Notes: generated by a model from the sequence alone, not told the origin. A stretch of 64,000 bases of DNA from Aricia agestis (GCF_905147365.1 NC_056418.1:10167262-10231261), one strand, 5' to 3'. Counted from the first letter of the stretch, positions 18,401-33,400 are shown. Translations and numbers: made by a program.

Positions 18401-21400
18401 CTCTTGTTTGTTACATAACTCCCCTGAGGATATGTGAGGATGATAGTTGTAAGTAGGAAGACTAGTACGAGCGGGGACTTAATTAGAGCTATGACATCAC
18501 GGATAGTTGAGTTCCATTTAGTTCTACAATGATGGTTTCTTACGGTTGCACTCAGAGAGATTGAATGCATTAACTTAACTTTAACTTAATGTATGGATGC
18601 TTGTTCATTAAAGTTAAGTAATTTTTTTTAACGGGCTTTGGCCCACCACACATTCCCACCACTGTATCCTGTGTCGCCAGGATCGACAGCGGTATCCAAC
18701 CACGAAAACCCTTTGATATGATCTCAGGTAGCCCGAGGGACATGCTAAAGCTGTCTTGGGACCCGCAACGAAATTAATCAGAAGAAAATAGGAGGAGTAG
18801 GAAGAATTCCAGATTCCCTCTCCAATATAAAGCGGAAGACAGCACAAAGTTGCAGTGACCGAAAGTCAAAGAACTGAAGGAGAGAAGCACCACGGGAATA
18901 AACGTTAATAATAATAGTGACTACTACGCTAGAGCTAAATCAATTTATTGTGTTAGACGGTTGCCAATAGTAATTGTGACAAAAACGCTTGAAGGCACGG
19001 AAGTTCCTAGCGCTGTCCACGAGATCACCATAGTATGCTTGCCATGACGTCGCTCAGCACGGCGATGTTTTGTGATTGAATCTTAAAAACACATTCCTCG
19101 CAGCAACGCAGCCTTATTTTATAATAGTTGAACAAATTGTCTGAAACAGCTGTTTTTCAAGTCTGATAATTTTACAATATGGCGTTAAAGTAGCCTTGCG
19201 GAATGAACCACATGGAATGACTTGAGTCTTCACTTCAAATATCGAATAAAATATACTTTTGATATAAAAGTTGAATGATTTATGAATAAAAAATCGAAAC
19301 AGTAGAGAATGTAATTGGAAATTTTTATTGGGAAAAAGAGCTTCAAATATGGAAACTATTTCGAACCTTTGCGACGTCTCGGGCTGACCTTAGCATTGCC
19401 TTTTGATGTGGAAATTCGATTTGAGTCTTTGAGGCGAGACGCTTGTGTCGCACGTGTCAAGAGACAGTTACCACAGACACTTACCGCAAATGATACTTAC
19501 CACACTCACCCGCACACAATACTTACCACACTTACCGCATACGACACTTACCGGTCGATTTCGTCGAAGTTTCGCTTGGGGAGCCCCTCACCATAGTAAG
19601 CGAACTCGGCGGGCGACATGAAGGGCCACTGGTAGCGTTTGCCACCGTACATGCTGCAAGATAATGGCCTTAAATATTACACTCAACATAATATTAACAA
19701 AAAATTAAAACCGACTTCCAAGTAAATACAATAACATTACTTATTATTAAATGAACTAAAAAGAATTAAATTATTCTTACTCTTTAGTAGTGCATCTTTC
19801 AGAATTTGCCTAAACCTCAACTATTTTTGTATACAATCTTCATTATTTTGAAGTCGGTACCAGCTCAGAACCGTGAATTTCATGACAAAATATTTTGAGA
19901 CTTGTAGGAGGTTGAAGTTCTGTTCACCACCTTCGAACCATGGCATATCTTGGTGCAAAATCTGACTTTTTGGGAACATTTGCCCAAAATACATTCACAT
20001 GAAACCAAAATCACCATATTTTCACAAGGAGTTCCCTCGATTACTACTGGATCCCTGGATTTGATTATCAAATCACCACTTTTATGAACATGGTACCAAT
20101 CCACAATCTTACCCTATACAACAATACAAAAATTTTGAAAATCGACCCACAAACGGCGGAGTTATCGTTGAACATACAACAAAAAAAATATATCCACAGC
20201 TGAACATAGAATGCCAATCTTTACAAAGTACACTGTATAGTGTACAGACTACAGACGTTCAGTTGCGGAACTACTATTATACACTATTATTTTAATCATT
20301 GCCTAACTTTAATTTAATGACAAACTTGACTCTAGTATGGAGTTTATGTTAATCAGTGTCGTAATAAAATATTATTTTACGACGTAAAGGTAAACGCAGC
20401 CTCCGCCGTTGTTTTGGTATCTGCTGTTTAGTAAATTATTATAAATTAATAATATTATTTATAAACATGAATTAGTCCAAAAATTTCATACTCCGAGAAA
20501 CGAACTTTTCTTGCAATGTGGCTTTTATGGCAAATAATTTCGAATAATCTATCATCCGGAGACCTGACAATAATCTCAATCCTGTTTTTGTGAATTCATA
20601 TTTTCATTGATTATGATTGATAGATTTCTTACATTTGTTCACGTATATTTTTTATATAATTAACACGAAAAGGGTAGCTGTAGCCACATCAAGTACAATT
20701 TGCGAGTGGGAATGCCCGTGGGAAAATATTTGTTTTAATAATAATGACTGTGAAAATCTGTAGAAATGACTATTCTATACAATAGCCACTATTTAAACGC
20801 AAAGGTCGTAGCAGATGACAGGTAGTAGCGCCCTACTATACTGTACTCGGCGAAACATGGCGGTAGCGGTCATTGACTCCCTGTCAAAAACTTGTCATTT
20901 TCTATATAAGCCGCGATTGAAAATGAAGTGTCAGATGTTGTCAATTGCGGCTTTGTATATAAAATGACAAGTTTTTGAAAGGGAGTCAATGACCGCTACC
21001 GCCATGTTTCACCGAGTATAGTATAGCACAAATAATCCGAATAAAACCTGACATGTCCACAGTAATAGATCAAGATAATGTCTGTGGACATGTCATATCT
21101 TAAATTGACAGAAACGTTGTCAAACGTCAAAAGAGCTTTGCAGTAGTATATTATCCTGTTTTCTGTTCTGTTGTTTAGAATACTCTTTCAATCGTGCTAG
21201 GACCAAACATAAGCAAACGTAAGTGGATTATTCTGTCTCAAACCCGTTGACGTATTACGACGCGAGCTTCCATCTTAACTCTCATGGGGTTAGAAATCCC
21301 CAAAACTCCATTATGTAGTCACAAGCGGTTTCAAAAACGTCGCCGAAAAGACAAAATATATTCGCTTTTCTGATTTATTTATCGTTAAGACTTAAGGGAC

Positions 21401-24400
21401 TGATAGTATTTAAAGAAAAAAATGGTTGAATCGTATACCGATTCGAATCGAGTTTGAAATTTTTACTATGACGTAAAATTGCTATAGCCCGTTCTCTATA
21501 TATGCGTACTCGTATCAGAGATCAAAATTGGTACAGCGGGGCTAAAATGGTCATATTTAGCAATTCCTCTCAATCAATTCAGCAAATGAATTGTCAAAAC
21601 TGTCAAACTGACAAATGTCAAATCAGTACAAAAATACAGAAATGAATTGCAAGCAGAGTTGCATTTTGAGATTTTAAAAAAATGAATCATATTCTGATTC
21701 ATATCATGATTCTTCAAAGCGACCATTTTAGCCCCGCAGTAGAAACGAAGAACTAAAAATAATGAATATAAAAAAACAAAGTGATAATACTTCAGGGTGT
21801 GTATGAGTCCCCTGTATAGAGTTTACTGTGAAAGTAGCAGCACTTAAAGAGTAACTTTTTTAAGCTTTTGTATGGGTAAATTCATGACGCCGCGCGCCGC
21901 TGGGGCGCTTGCCTATACAAATCACAGAAAAAAATATCTCTATTTATCGGACACATACACACCCTAAAGTATTTACTTTGTTCTTTGACACCGTTTTTCG
22001 TTTTTACGGAACCAACTTTGATCCATGATTCCATGACACGTATAAAGAGTAAGCCAGCAAGGAAGCTGAGCTAAGCTATTTTTGGTCGTGGTAATAATTT
22101 CGAAAATTCTATAAGTTTTCTTCGCGAGCTACACCTATAACATTAAACATATACAGCTTAATATCATAAAGACACGAAACCGATATAAGAATAAGAATAA
22201 GAATAAGAATGGATTTATTTTTAGCATCACACAATACATCATAATATAAGTATACAGTTCGACTATAATATTATTATAAAATTAACTACTACAATGCTGT
22301 GTGACACCAAAAATTGGCCCCAGCTCAGTAAACGCAGCAAGCAAGCCCGCTGCACTGATTTTCTGCAGAGGCCAATGAGTGGCTTCACAACGCTTAAACT
22401 AACCTAAACACAAAATTATTTACAGAAAAAAAACAAATAATAATAGCGACAAGAAGTCAACAGAGTAGGTGTTGTTGTCTTAACTTTGAAAAGAGAAAAA
22501 AAAAAAAAAAAAATACAAATTTGACAGATGGTAAAAATAAAAAAATAAAATAATACTAAAATGGTGGTTTGACGTCTGCGGACTGCGTTACTAAAACGTG
22601 GTTTATGACGTGGCAATAATAAAAAAAAATCTAAATAGGAATACATGAAATATCTAAACAAATTACGTGTAAATTTATAATTCCAAGTGAAGTGGCAATA
22701 TATAACAGGACACCGAGAAAAAAGCAACCGGCCATTATGGGATATTGTTATGTGCCTCACGCCGTTCGACAACCTTCACTACAAGCCAGTGGTGCATACA
22801 CCTCAGGTATTTACCACTGTCCGTTGAATTGAAAGTAAGTGACGTCTGTAATGCAAACTAAAGGTTTTTTTGGTTTTCAGCGCCCGGAGAGGAGGTGGGA
22901 GGTTGTTCCAACAGCGAGAGGCCGCATACTTAAAAGATCCTCGGAATGTGGCCGTCCTATGCTGTGGTGTCAAGATGCGGTACCGGGAGGCTCTAGTACG
23001 AGTGTTAACCTCACTTGCCCAGGATAATTTCTCATACAAATAGGAAGGAGTTTGGGTGCTTATGATGTCAAAAAGGAGTACGGCAAAATGAAGTTTTCTG
23101 CGTGCTTTCATCTTAAGGAGGTTAGCATTATTAATAAAAGGTGTAACATGGGCACGAGGAGGAACAGTGAAGCAGAAACGCACACACGCATTCTGGACTC
23201 TTTGGACAAGTTTCTCTGTCCTGGCTAACAGATTATTACCTATTACAGTGTCTGCATAGTTCAGCTTCGACAGTACCAATGTTTCGCATAGCCTAATTCT
23301 GAGCTCCTCAGACAGGTAAGGCCGGTATTTGTACAGCATTTTGAGTCGGTAAAAACAGCCCCTAGTAACCTCTAACATGTGTTGCTCAAATTTAAGGTGC
23401 GAGTCAATTACCACTCCTAAATTACGTGCTGTACTTACCTGCTCGATCTGTTGTCCATTGACCATGATAGTTGGACGTTTAGCCAAGATGTCAGCAACCT
23501 GTTTTTTGGAGCCCAGAACTATGAACTTAGATTTTATTGGATTTAAGACTAGCCCACTAGAATTCGACCATTCTGCAATAAGTTGAAGGTCATCATTTAG
23601 TTTTTTTAGGGCTTCAAGCATGTCCTTTGGAAAAAAACTGATGTATATTTGGGTGTCGTCTGCATACATGTGGTACCTACAGTGAGCTATGTTTTTGTAT
23701 AGATCGGCACTAAAAAGTATGAAAAGTAATGGGCCTAGGATCGATCCCTGTGGAACTCCTCTTGGAACATCACGACATTCTGAGTATACCTTGCTACCAT
23801 TGCTGTCAGTTATTTCTACCTTTTGTGATCTATTAGTCAGGTAGCTGCGGAACCAATCGATCACTGAGGGCTCGAAACCATAGTAAGACAGCTTAGATAG
23901 GAGAAGAGGTATACTAATTGTTTCAAACGCCCTGGAGTAGTCTAGCAAGACTAAGATTGTGCCCATGCCTTGGTCTTGAGCAGTAATGATATTGTCCAGA
24001 ACGTCCAACAAAGCTGTGACAGTGCTGTGCTTACGTCGAAAACCGGACTGATACTTCGGTAATATTTGGTTAGTCTCAAGATAGTTCATGACCTGATTGT
24101 ACACAGCCTTTTCTACTATTTTTGATAGGCAGGGCAAAATGCTAATTGGGCGAAGATCTTGGGGTGAGGAAGGATTGGGACTTTTAGGGATAGGTTTAAT
24201 TAGAGCTATTTTCCAGCTCGACGGAAACATAGAAGATTGCAAGGACTTATTCACAATGTAGGTGATAGTTTTCAAGGTATTAGGAAGTGTTAAGTTTAGC
24301 ATCTGCAAGGAAATGTTATCTGTACCAGTGGCATTGGACTTGATACTTTGAATAATTTTTAGAACTTCATTTTCAGTTACAGGAGCAAAACAAAATTTGG

Positions 24401-27400
24401 ATTTACTAGTAGCCGAATGAGACTCAAAGTATGATTGTAGAGAAGAGCATTCTAAGGGTTGTCCAGGAATATTAAGAAAGTGTTGATTAAGAATATTAGG
24501 ATCATTGCACGAGTTAGGTAAAAAATTGTCATTAGTTTTAGATAAGTTTAAATTATTTTTAATATTTTTCCACAAGACCTTTGGTTTATTAATATTACTG
24601 TTAATATTTTTATTAAAATAAGCACGCTTTTCACAGTGTATGGCTGAAATAACTAAAGATTTTAAGTCTTTATAAGCTTTTTTGTGGACCATATTTTTAG
24701 TTGCCTTCCATTTTGCAAAACTTCGATCTCTTAACTCCATCATTTTTTTTACAGTATCAGTTAGCCATGGTGTAGATTGCCTTTTGATTTTAACCTGTTT
24801 TAAGGGAGCATGCAGGTCAAAAAGTAAGGTGATCAGTCTGTTGAACTCGGTAACTATCTCATCTATATTATTCATACGATACGATATGAAAATATATTAT
24901 GATAATTTCAACTTTAAAGCGCATGTAAATTGTCTGCATGTAAAATGAAAATTTTCTATCTTGGTTTGCATCACATTCAAAGTAGCACTCAGAATTTAAA
25001 ATTCATCTAACTGCTATGTTTGTCTATAGGGAACCGTATGTTTGTAGCTATTTACGTGTTATTTAATAAATTAAGTGCCAACAATGGTTGTTTAATTAAT
25101 TATAATGAAATAAAATAGATACATTTTAATTGATTGACAGGAAATGATGTCGTTATGAAGCAATATACTTCGGAGTTTGTTCATTAAAGTTAAGATAACA
25201 AAATAAAAAGTAATATTGTTAATTTTAAATCGATAGGTACTTAATCTTAGCCCTTTGTCGCCCACTTCCAATTAAATTGTTAGCGAAGCGACTTATTAAT
25301 TTGATTTTGGAATATGCCTTTTTATTTTTGTGACACTTTTCCAATAAGAATTGGCTGAGTACGCCTTCATAGGTAGTAAAATGTATTTAATAAATATATT
25401 TTTTTATGAAATGGACTGAAAATAAAATAAAATAAAATTATTCTTTTTGCTTTCATATCGAAGATAAGTTACAGCTAAAGAGAGCAATATTAATGAATAA
25501 CAGGTATCACCCTGAATAATTTATCTTTTAAGTATAGTAATTTTACACTGGGGGGATTTACTAGAACATTTCTAGTGTGACAGTGCGTCAGAAATGGGTC
25601 TCCGAGGGATTAAACGTATTTTACTTTGAATAGGAAACAACTTCATTATTTACAATATCCATACTAATATTATAAATGCGAAAGTATGTCTGTCTGTCTG
25701 TCCTTCTGTCTGTCTGTCTGTTACCTCTTCACGGCCAAACCGCTGAACCGATTTGGCTAAAATTTGGCATGGAGGTACTTTGAGTCCCGGGAAAGGACAT
25801 AGGATATTTTTGTCCCGGAAAAATGTACGGGTGCCGCGCGATAAACGAGTTTCAACGCAACGGAGTTGCGGGCGTCATCTAGTCAAGCATAAATTATTAT
25901 TTTCAATCCATCTACGAATAATATTATAAGTACACCTTACAGCGTGCACAAAAAACTAAACTTAAACAGTGCACTATCACACGTTTTTCAATAAGACCCA
26001 TGTATAATATACTTAAATAAATAATAAGTCAGTACATATTGTACTTGTTTTTTTATTATTTCGGATATTGAGACCTCCGGATATAGCGACGACAAGAACA
26101 TGATCCCTTCGGCGTCGTTACAACCGAAATATACTGTAATTGCAAAAGAGTGTCCTCGGTGTTTTTTAAGCTTTAACTGGTGAACCGATTTTGATCAAAA
26201 TTTTCCTTGCTGATATTTTCAGTCCAGGGAAAGGACTCGTCACAAGTTTTACCTGAGAGACGAAGATTTCTTCGTGATATACGAATTTTGGCGCTACCAA
26301 GTTGTCATCAACGTCTACTAGAGATAGTATAATATTTTAAGGTTAGTTGTGCTAGAGATAGTATAATATTTTAAGTGTTAGACTATAAGAACCTCATTAC
26401 GGTGGTAATCATTTATTTATTTGCACTAAAAGTGTAATACAGTAGGTGTACTGTATTACACTTTTAGTGCAAATAAATAAATGAATTGAATTGAAAGGGC
26501 CTTTTTCACCACTTCCTAATAAGGCTATCCACCATTTAACTTGACAGATCAAGTATGGAGAATCTGTCAAAAAAGTTGTGAATAGCCTATTAAGCACTTT
26601 ATCAGAAAGTGGTGACACAGGCCCTTAGTCACATATATTGCATAACATATAGCGTTTTATGTAGATTATCGTAGATGGTAAAACAGTAGAAACATTATGC
26701 TCATGTTATAAATATTATTATAACAGCTATTAATTTCAACAGAAATATTACAACACTCACATAATAAACTATCTCATTAAGCGAATAGCATATTATGATA
26801 AGACAATCAAGTAAATTAATAATTAAATATAATGAATTAGATCCCCTTCGAACGACAACGATTTAACTGCACAGTTCGGTCACAGTAGATATGATTTTAA
26901 TAGAGTACCCACACTTGAATGCTATATCAGAGTAAATTCTTTATTATTTTCAATAATAATTTATACTTAGCTCATTCATTTCAGCACATTTGAAAAGGGA
27001 CAGTATATCAGTATTTTCTTGGTCAAAAGCGGCGCTTGGACAAGAGTACCTGCGAATCTGTTGACACTTCCCCAAGCGTCTTTCACACGTCTTCTATGAT
27101 CAAACTGTACAGTTTTATCGCAACGTGTGTATAGGTTTACCTTGCTAGCTCGTACCGACGGGCCTGGGGGTATGTCAGGCGATGGGCCTCCCGGACCTGA
27201 CGCATCAGACGACCGTCGCTTACAGGGCTACCGCTCCTTGTCTTGTGACCTAGTCCACACAACAACTTTATATATTATAATTGTTTTTATAAAAGGAAAA
27301 TAATATGAAAGATAATAAAATGAACTCACCATATTGAAGATTAAGCTCGGTCGGAACGTGCATTTAAATTTCGAATTAACTTTTTTAAAAGGATCGGAGG

Positions 27401-30400
27401 GTAAAGGTATTCATAGGATAATTTTTAAATCAAATTACCTCAACGTTGGGTAATATTGTAATGCACTTTGATTTAAGAACACTGATCTATGAATAACATT
27501 AAGACATAGGTATCACACGAGACAGCGTACTATTTTAAATATTTCAAAATTCGAATTCAAAAATGTTTTCAAATGAAGTTAGCTCCTCCTAGCGGGTCGA
27601 CTGCTCGGACGAAGTTCCCCCCACCGATGGAGTCCAGGTTCCTCACGAAGTTTCCGCCTCCTATCGAGTCGAGGGTCCTCTTAACTAAGTTCGGTCCGCC
27701 GATGTGGTCCAGGTTTTTCTTCACGAAGTGACTACCACCGATGGAGTCCAGATTTCTCACGAAGTTGCTACCCCCGATGGAGTCCAAATTTCGGACGAAG
27801 TTGCCGCCCCCGATAGAGTCTAGATTCCGGACGAAGTTTCCACCCCCCAGGGAGTCGACGAATCTGGCGTATCTTTCCCCGGAGCGGCTGGGGTAGGTTC
27901 CCGACTCTTCCCTCGGCCGCTCGTATTGGACTAGAAATTTGATGAAATTCTCCAACGCCTCTTGTTGTCTGTAATCTGGAATGAAGCACAAAATATCTTA
28001 ATACGAACACCTAACATTAAGATGAAATAAGATTGAAATCCATACACAAACTCCATACTCACCGACTGAATTGATCGTGCACAATTGTGGACACTGTGCG
28101 GAAGGGTTGTGCAGAATTGTGAACACTGTGCTTTCCATCACCGTGAGGGGACATTTACTGTGTAACTGTGCAAGTTGATTATTTGGTGACACTGTGCAAC
28201 GGGTACATTTGATTCCAGATGTGAGAAAGTTGGTGCTTTGAAATTGTGATGAAAAGAATGAAAAAGTGAAAGAATTGTGATTTTTATAGTGCACGTGCTT
28301 CTCATGATGAAATTGAAATTGTTTAAAAACTACACGTTGTGCTTATTACCGTCTGCTGTGTTGTAGACTGTGCTAACATAATAGGTATGACAGAACGGTT
28401 TTTGTGGTTACTTAAGAGGGCGACTAACCCCAAAAATCAAACATCGTCCTCTTCACACTCACGCCCGTCTTTCATATGCCTGGTGAAAAACGACGCGGAT
28501 TCATCGCCCAATTAGTTTTTTCTCAATAACTCGATAATTATACAACAATCAATATTTCAAAAATCCGCTAGGTCGATCTCTCAATGATAGAATTTTATAC
28601 AATGTGTTAAAATATTAACTTAGTTCAATGCACGGTTATGGCAATAAATGAAAAATTCGTGAAAATTTGCTGCATCTTTGTGATTTTTTTCTATCGAGGA
28701 AATTTTAAGATATCGTGATTTTGCTCAGATCGAATTCTCGGAAATATAATGTAGTATCCAATTTTAGAAAATGAAACAATTCGGGGCTTATTTTCAAGTA
28801 TGAAAATGAATTATAAAATCGACACTTTAGGGTTAGTCGCCCCCTTAAAATGTTAAAGTTATGTTCTCCTAGTCGGTATTTTAACTGGTGGTTTTCTTTG
28901 TTGACTTTCCGAGAAGATTTTTCATTCGGAAATAAAACTTTCTTTTCTTTATAAACAATCTTGGAGTTACTTTTCCTATGTTGAAATTTATTGAATCGTT
29001 TTGCCATACCTAGTATGAATTCCATTGAATGTAAACAAGCGTAGGAGTGCGTGGTTTCGTACACAATCGGCATTACCTATTAAGTACATAATTAGTAAAC
29101 AATCACAGTTCGGTACGCTGTATTCGACAATATTGGGTATTGAAGCTATCAGTAACGCTTATTTACATTGTCACAATAGGAAATTGAAATTTAACACGGA
29201 AATTATAATGTATATAGTGCTATAAAAATATTGTGAATATACAATAGACGTGTATACTTTTATAGTTTGTATAAATCTTACCCGCAGCGTCGAAGCTACC
29301 TCTCGAATGTTCTTCGCTTAGTTCTTGTTCCTAATTTTTAAAAAAATATGTTACTGAAATGTTAAATAAAAATTATGGGAACTTTTATTCGTAGTGTCTG
29401 AACAATGAAAAATCTGCAGTGCCGAATATATTAAAACAAATGAAGTAAGTATTCATTTACAACAATCACTTGAGTGAACCGTTTAATGTAAATTTCAACA
29501 GGAATGAGCACTTGTAAGTAAGAACTGTTAACAAGTTAGTAGTATAGTCCACTTCCTTTAGATATTTAAATTGAAAGCTTTGTGGGAATAAAGTTAAAGA
29601 GAAGGGAAGTTACTACAAAGAGGTAGGTCCCTGGTGTAAAACTTTATTTGTACAATTAAATTAATGGTCCTATAAGTCTTTGGGGCATTCTATTTAATCA
29701 AATATTTTCAATCAAAGGATTTTAATTGTATTCAATTGGATGATTTTAAAGGTTTTGGGCTATCTCCTTGAACATTATAGTATTTTATGATCCCATAGGA
29801 AATGCACTTTGGAATTAATGCCCAATAAAAATTATATTTAAGTAAATATGGAACAAAAAATTATATTTTTAAATTTTAATATATAAAATAGGTGGTCCGT
29901 CTCATGCATCAAAGATGAATAGGATTTTAATAAATAGAGCAATTAAATAGTTTTTCCCATTGGATAATCTTTTAGATCTGTTCTAGTTTTTGCAAAAAAA
30001 AAATCCTAGCTTTCCTATTTAAGCGTATCTTCATGCTCAGTTATTATAGTATAAAAGTAAAGTAGTATAGTATAAAAGCTTTCAAGATTTTTAAGATTGG
30101 GTGTATGTTTGGTTTATATACGCACCTGATGGGAGTACGCGCAGCAGCAGACTAGCAGCGTGGCCGCAGTCATGATCACCACTCCACTGGACCTCATTGT
30201 TGATTCTGAACAAATTGCTATCATTTAGGAAAGCAGCAAAAAACTTTTTAGGGTTGCACCCACTGACCTCCATTATACTAGTACGCTGGACTTATGTTAA
30301 TACTTGAAATTACTGCTGTTTTTTGTGCCTATTTGAAGTGGAATCAGCGCCCCCGATGCGGGGGAAGATAACTAAATCTGACATAACTTGCAAATGGCCG

Positions 30401-33400
30401 CTTAATCGTTATTGGTTGTAGAAAGTATTAGTTCCAAGTACTCCCACTACTGCTATCAACGCCAATATGGCGACTGATTTAGTTCTCTTCCCCCGCATTG
30501 GGGGCGCTGATTCCTCAGCAAACAGGCACAAAAAACAGCTGGGTATCATAAGTCCAGCGTACTTGTATAATGGAGGTCAGTGGTTGCACCACAGCTGCTA
30601 AAATAAGCGTTGTTGCCTTTTCCGTGCCATTATCCATATTAGGATCGACAGCGGGTCCCACTAACCTAAAGTTCTGAGAGATGCTCAAAGGGGGAGCTAT
30701 GATACGCATACTTTATATTTAACTGCCTATCTAAACTGAAATAATCAAAGTAACGTTTTTTACATGGTGAAATGCTTTACGCATTCCCGGCGGATATCAG
30801 CCGCGGTATGGGGAATTCCCCTGGCGTCGGTCTGCCCACTAAAACCCCATAGTGCTGCAAGAGTTGCGGGTACGTAACTCCAAATAAAATCAAAGAAACC
30901 TAGCAGATGTGTAGAATATTGATGAATATGATTGCTTAAGCCTTAAAGTGTAACTTCAGCTTGAGTTTCCAGCAATTCCTTGAATAGTAATTTTTCTATG
31001 TTTGCATGCAGCTCGGATGTTAGCTATTAACTTTGAAGTAAACAAACTGCAAACATATTGCTATATTACCTAGAAGCTACGAGTATATAATATTATGTTT
31101 AAATTATAACAGCTTGCTGGACACTCTGCCAGGTGGGGATGACCTGGGGAAATTTTTCTTTTTATAGTTTTTAAAAGTTTGTATAAAATTATAACATACA
31201 GAATAAAACAAATTTCTTTCAGCGATGGTGCTTTCACAGTGAACTCTTTATTCTAAGTTACATGCACACTCTAAAGTATAATTTATTTTATTACACTCAT
31301 GTACAATTATGTACATCTTAGAAATATATTTAAACGATTATCTCGGAATCGGCTTCAACGATTTTCATGAAATTTAGTATAAGTATAGGTTCAGGGGCGA
31401 TAAATCGATCTAGCTAGGAATCATTTTTAGAAAATGTAATTTAATTCATGTTTTATCGAATACCGAGCTAAGCTCGGTCAAATAGCTAGTATAATTTCAT
31501 TTTAATTGTTTTTTTAGGTAAGCGTAATAATAGTTGCAAGTATTTCTCAAACTCAAACTTTTTTATTCAGAATAAATTTTTGCAAATGTTCTCTGAACGT
31601 CTACATGATGCCTACCACCGGTTCGGGAATTAACCCGGCGAGAAGAACTGGCGTAAGAAACTCGCACGGGGCCCACTTCTATTATTAAACAATAAACATA
31701 TTATTATTACTTAGAAATCCAAGCAAGCCTGTCCCACAGATTATATTATTCTTTAATCTAAGTACTCGGACGATATTTCAGTAATAATTTATTATATGGA
31801 CCATCAATATGATAGATCCTACTGAAAGGGATTTAAACTTGTCTGAAACATGTTATGGATTACGATATGCTCTATATAAGATCACATTACTTTTGCTATA
31901 ATGTCAGTTTTTTTAGATACAGAAATGCTTTTATCGGATCAAGTAAATGAAATGATACTGTACATATGTTTTTGGTTATCCTTATACCTGTATTATTCAG
32001 AGAAGCATTAAGTATATCAGATACTTAGAATATAATATTCCTTCAGTAATATGATCAATGATTTTAGTATGTTATAGCATACTGAATTATTACGTACCTA
32101 TTGGCTTTTAGTTTCGGCAAGATTCGATTACATTTTATATTCCAAACTAATCAAACAAAAACATGTACACACACACAACAAGTACTAAAGTACAAGTATT
32201 AAATATATTTCCGTTATCTGGTACCTGTAACACAAGTCCTTTAGGTACTTAGCTCGGGGCCAGACTGACGTGGTGTGAAGCGTCTATATAAAAAAAAGAA
32301 GTAAACGTACCAAAAAATTTCATATGGGTTTTTGTTATTACATACATAATACTTTAACTAAATATTTTAGCCGCGATTATTTTTAAATATTTGTTTTGTG
32401 TTTTGTGCAAATAAATAATATTAAATAAATAAATCAAAACACAAATAAACACAATATTACTTGCACTTTTTCCACTATATTCATTAATTACTACAAATTT
32501 AACTTAAACACGACCGGTTTCGATATAAATCATCATCAGGTGTACTCGAAACCTGATTTGTATGATGATTTATATCAAAACCGATCGTGTTTAAGTTAAA
32601 TTTGTAGTAATTAATGAATATAGTGGAAAAAGTGCAAGTAATATTGTGTTTTATTCGTGTTTAAAATTAATTTCCACCAAGAACCGACAGTACAATCAAC
32701 TATATATAAATAAATCATGTTTCAAATGAAATTATGAGTTATACTTGCTGCAAATGGAAAGCTCGGTGTTGGAATTTAATAGATGCAGCAATTTGCATTT
32801 ATCTGAACGTGTGTTATACACTTATGAAGAGGATGATCACTTGGGAATAATTTTTCATTTTATAACATACTAGCTGTCCCGGCAAACATTTCTTTACTTA
32901 TAAAAAAAAAAAAATATATCTTTTTATTCAAAATGGGTATCATGATACACTTTTTGAAAGTCGAACGAAGAAACTACGTTGCCTACCACCGGTTCGGGAA
33001 CTACCCCGCCGAGAAGAACCATATATTTTTTTTTGCCATATAAAGTATTTCGTCCGTATTATTTTATTGAAGTGACTAAATAAGTATGTCACCATGGCAA
33101 CGTCCATCGCTATCCCGTCGCACAAACAATGGTCGCCGTCAGTGAGTTGTAATAATTTACTTTTATTTATTCAACAAATGCACTTATTAATATAAAAAGC
33201 AGCCTGTAGCCGATTCTCAGACCTACTAAATATGCATATAAAATTTGGTAAAAATCAGTAAAGCCGTTTCGGAGGAGTACGGTGACTAACATTGTGACAC
33301 GAGAATTTTATATATAAGAAGATATAGAGATACAATACCGATCTCATCATAGAAGATATTATACGTGTATTTTTTCTTAAACTTTTTGTGTCGTTTATTT

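Noticed and set aside
19880..20104. 74-aa minus-strand ORF with several Cys and His
   Set aside because: No known motif, no splice sites that fit the orcokinin phases, and no sign of a promoter; left as unsupported.
22416..22772. 118-aa minus-strand ORF
   Set aside because: Lies in the 3' UTR of the CR1-like LINE, low complexity, no domain.
27030..27105. Possible exon RRVKDAWGSVNRFAG with acceptor TTGATCATAG
   Set aside because: Joining it between exons 5 and 6 breaks the phase needed by exon 6, and the intron to exon 5 would be under 50 nt.
27321..27350. ATG followed by a GTGAGT donor, as if a short coding first exon
   Set aside because: It sits between the OKB stop and OKA exon 5, has no promoter or acceptor, and the phases do not link to the orcokinin exons.
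27768..28010. 80-aa minus-strand ORF
   Set aside because: Frame-shifted shadow of the orcokinin B exon.
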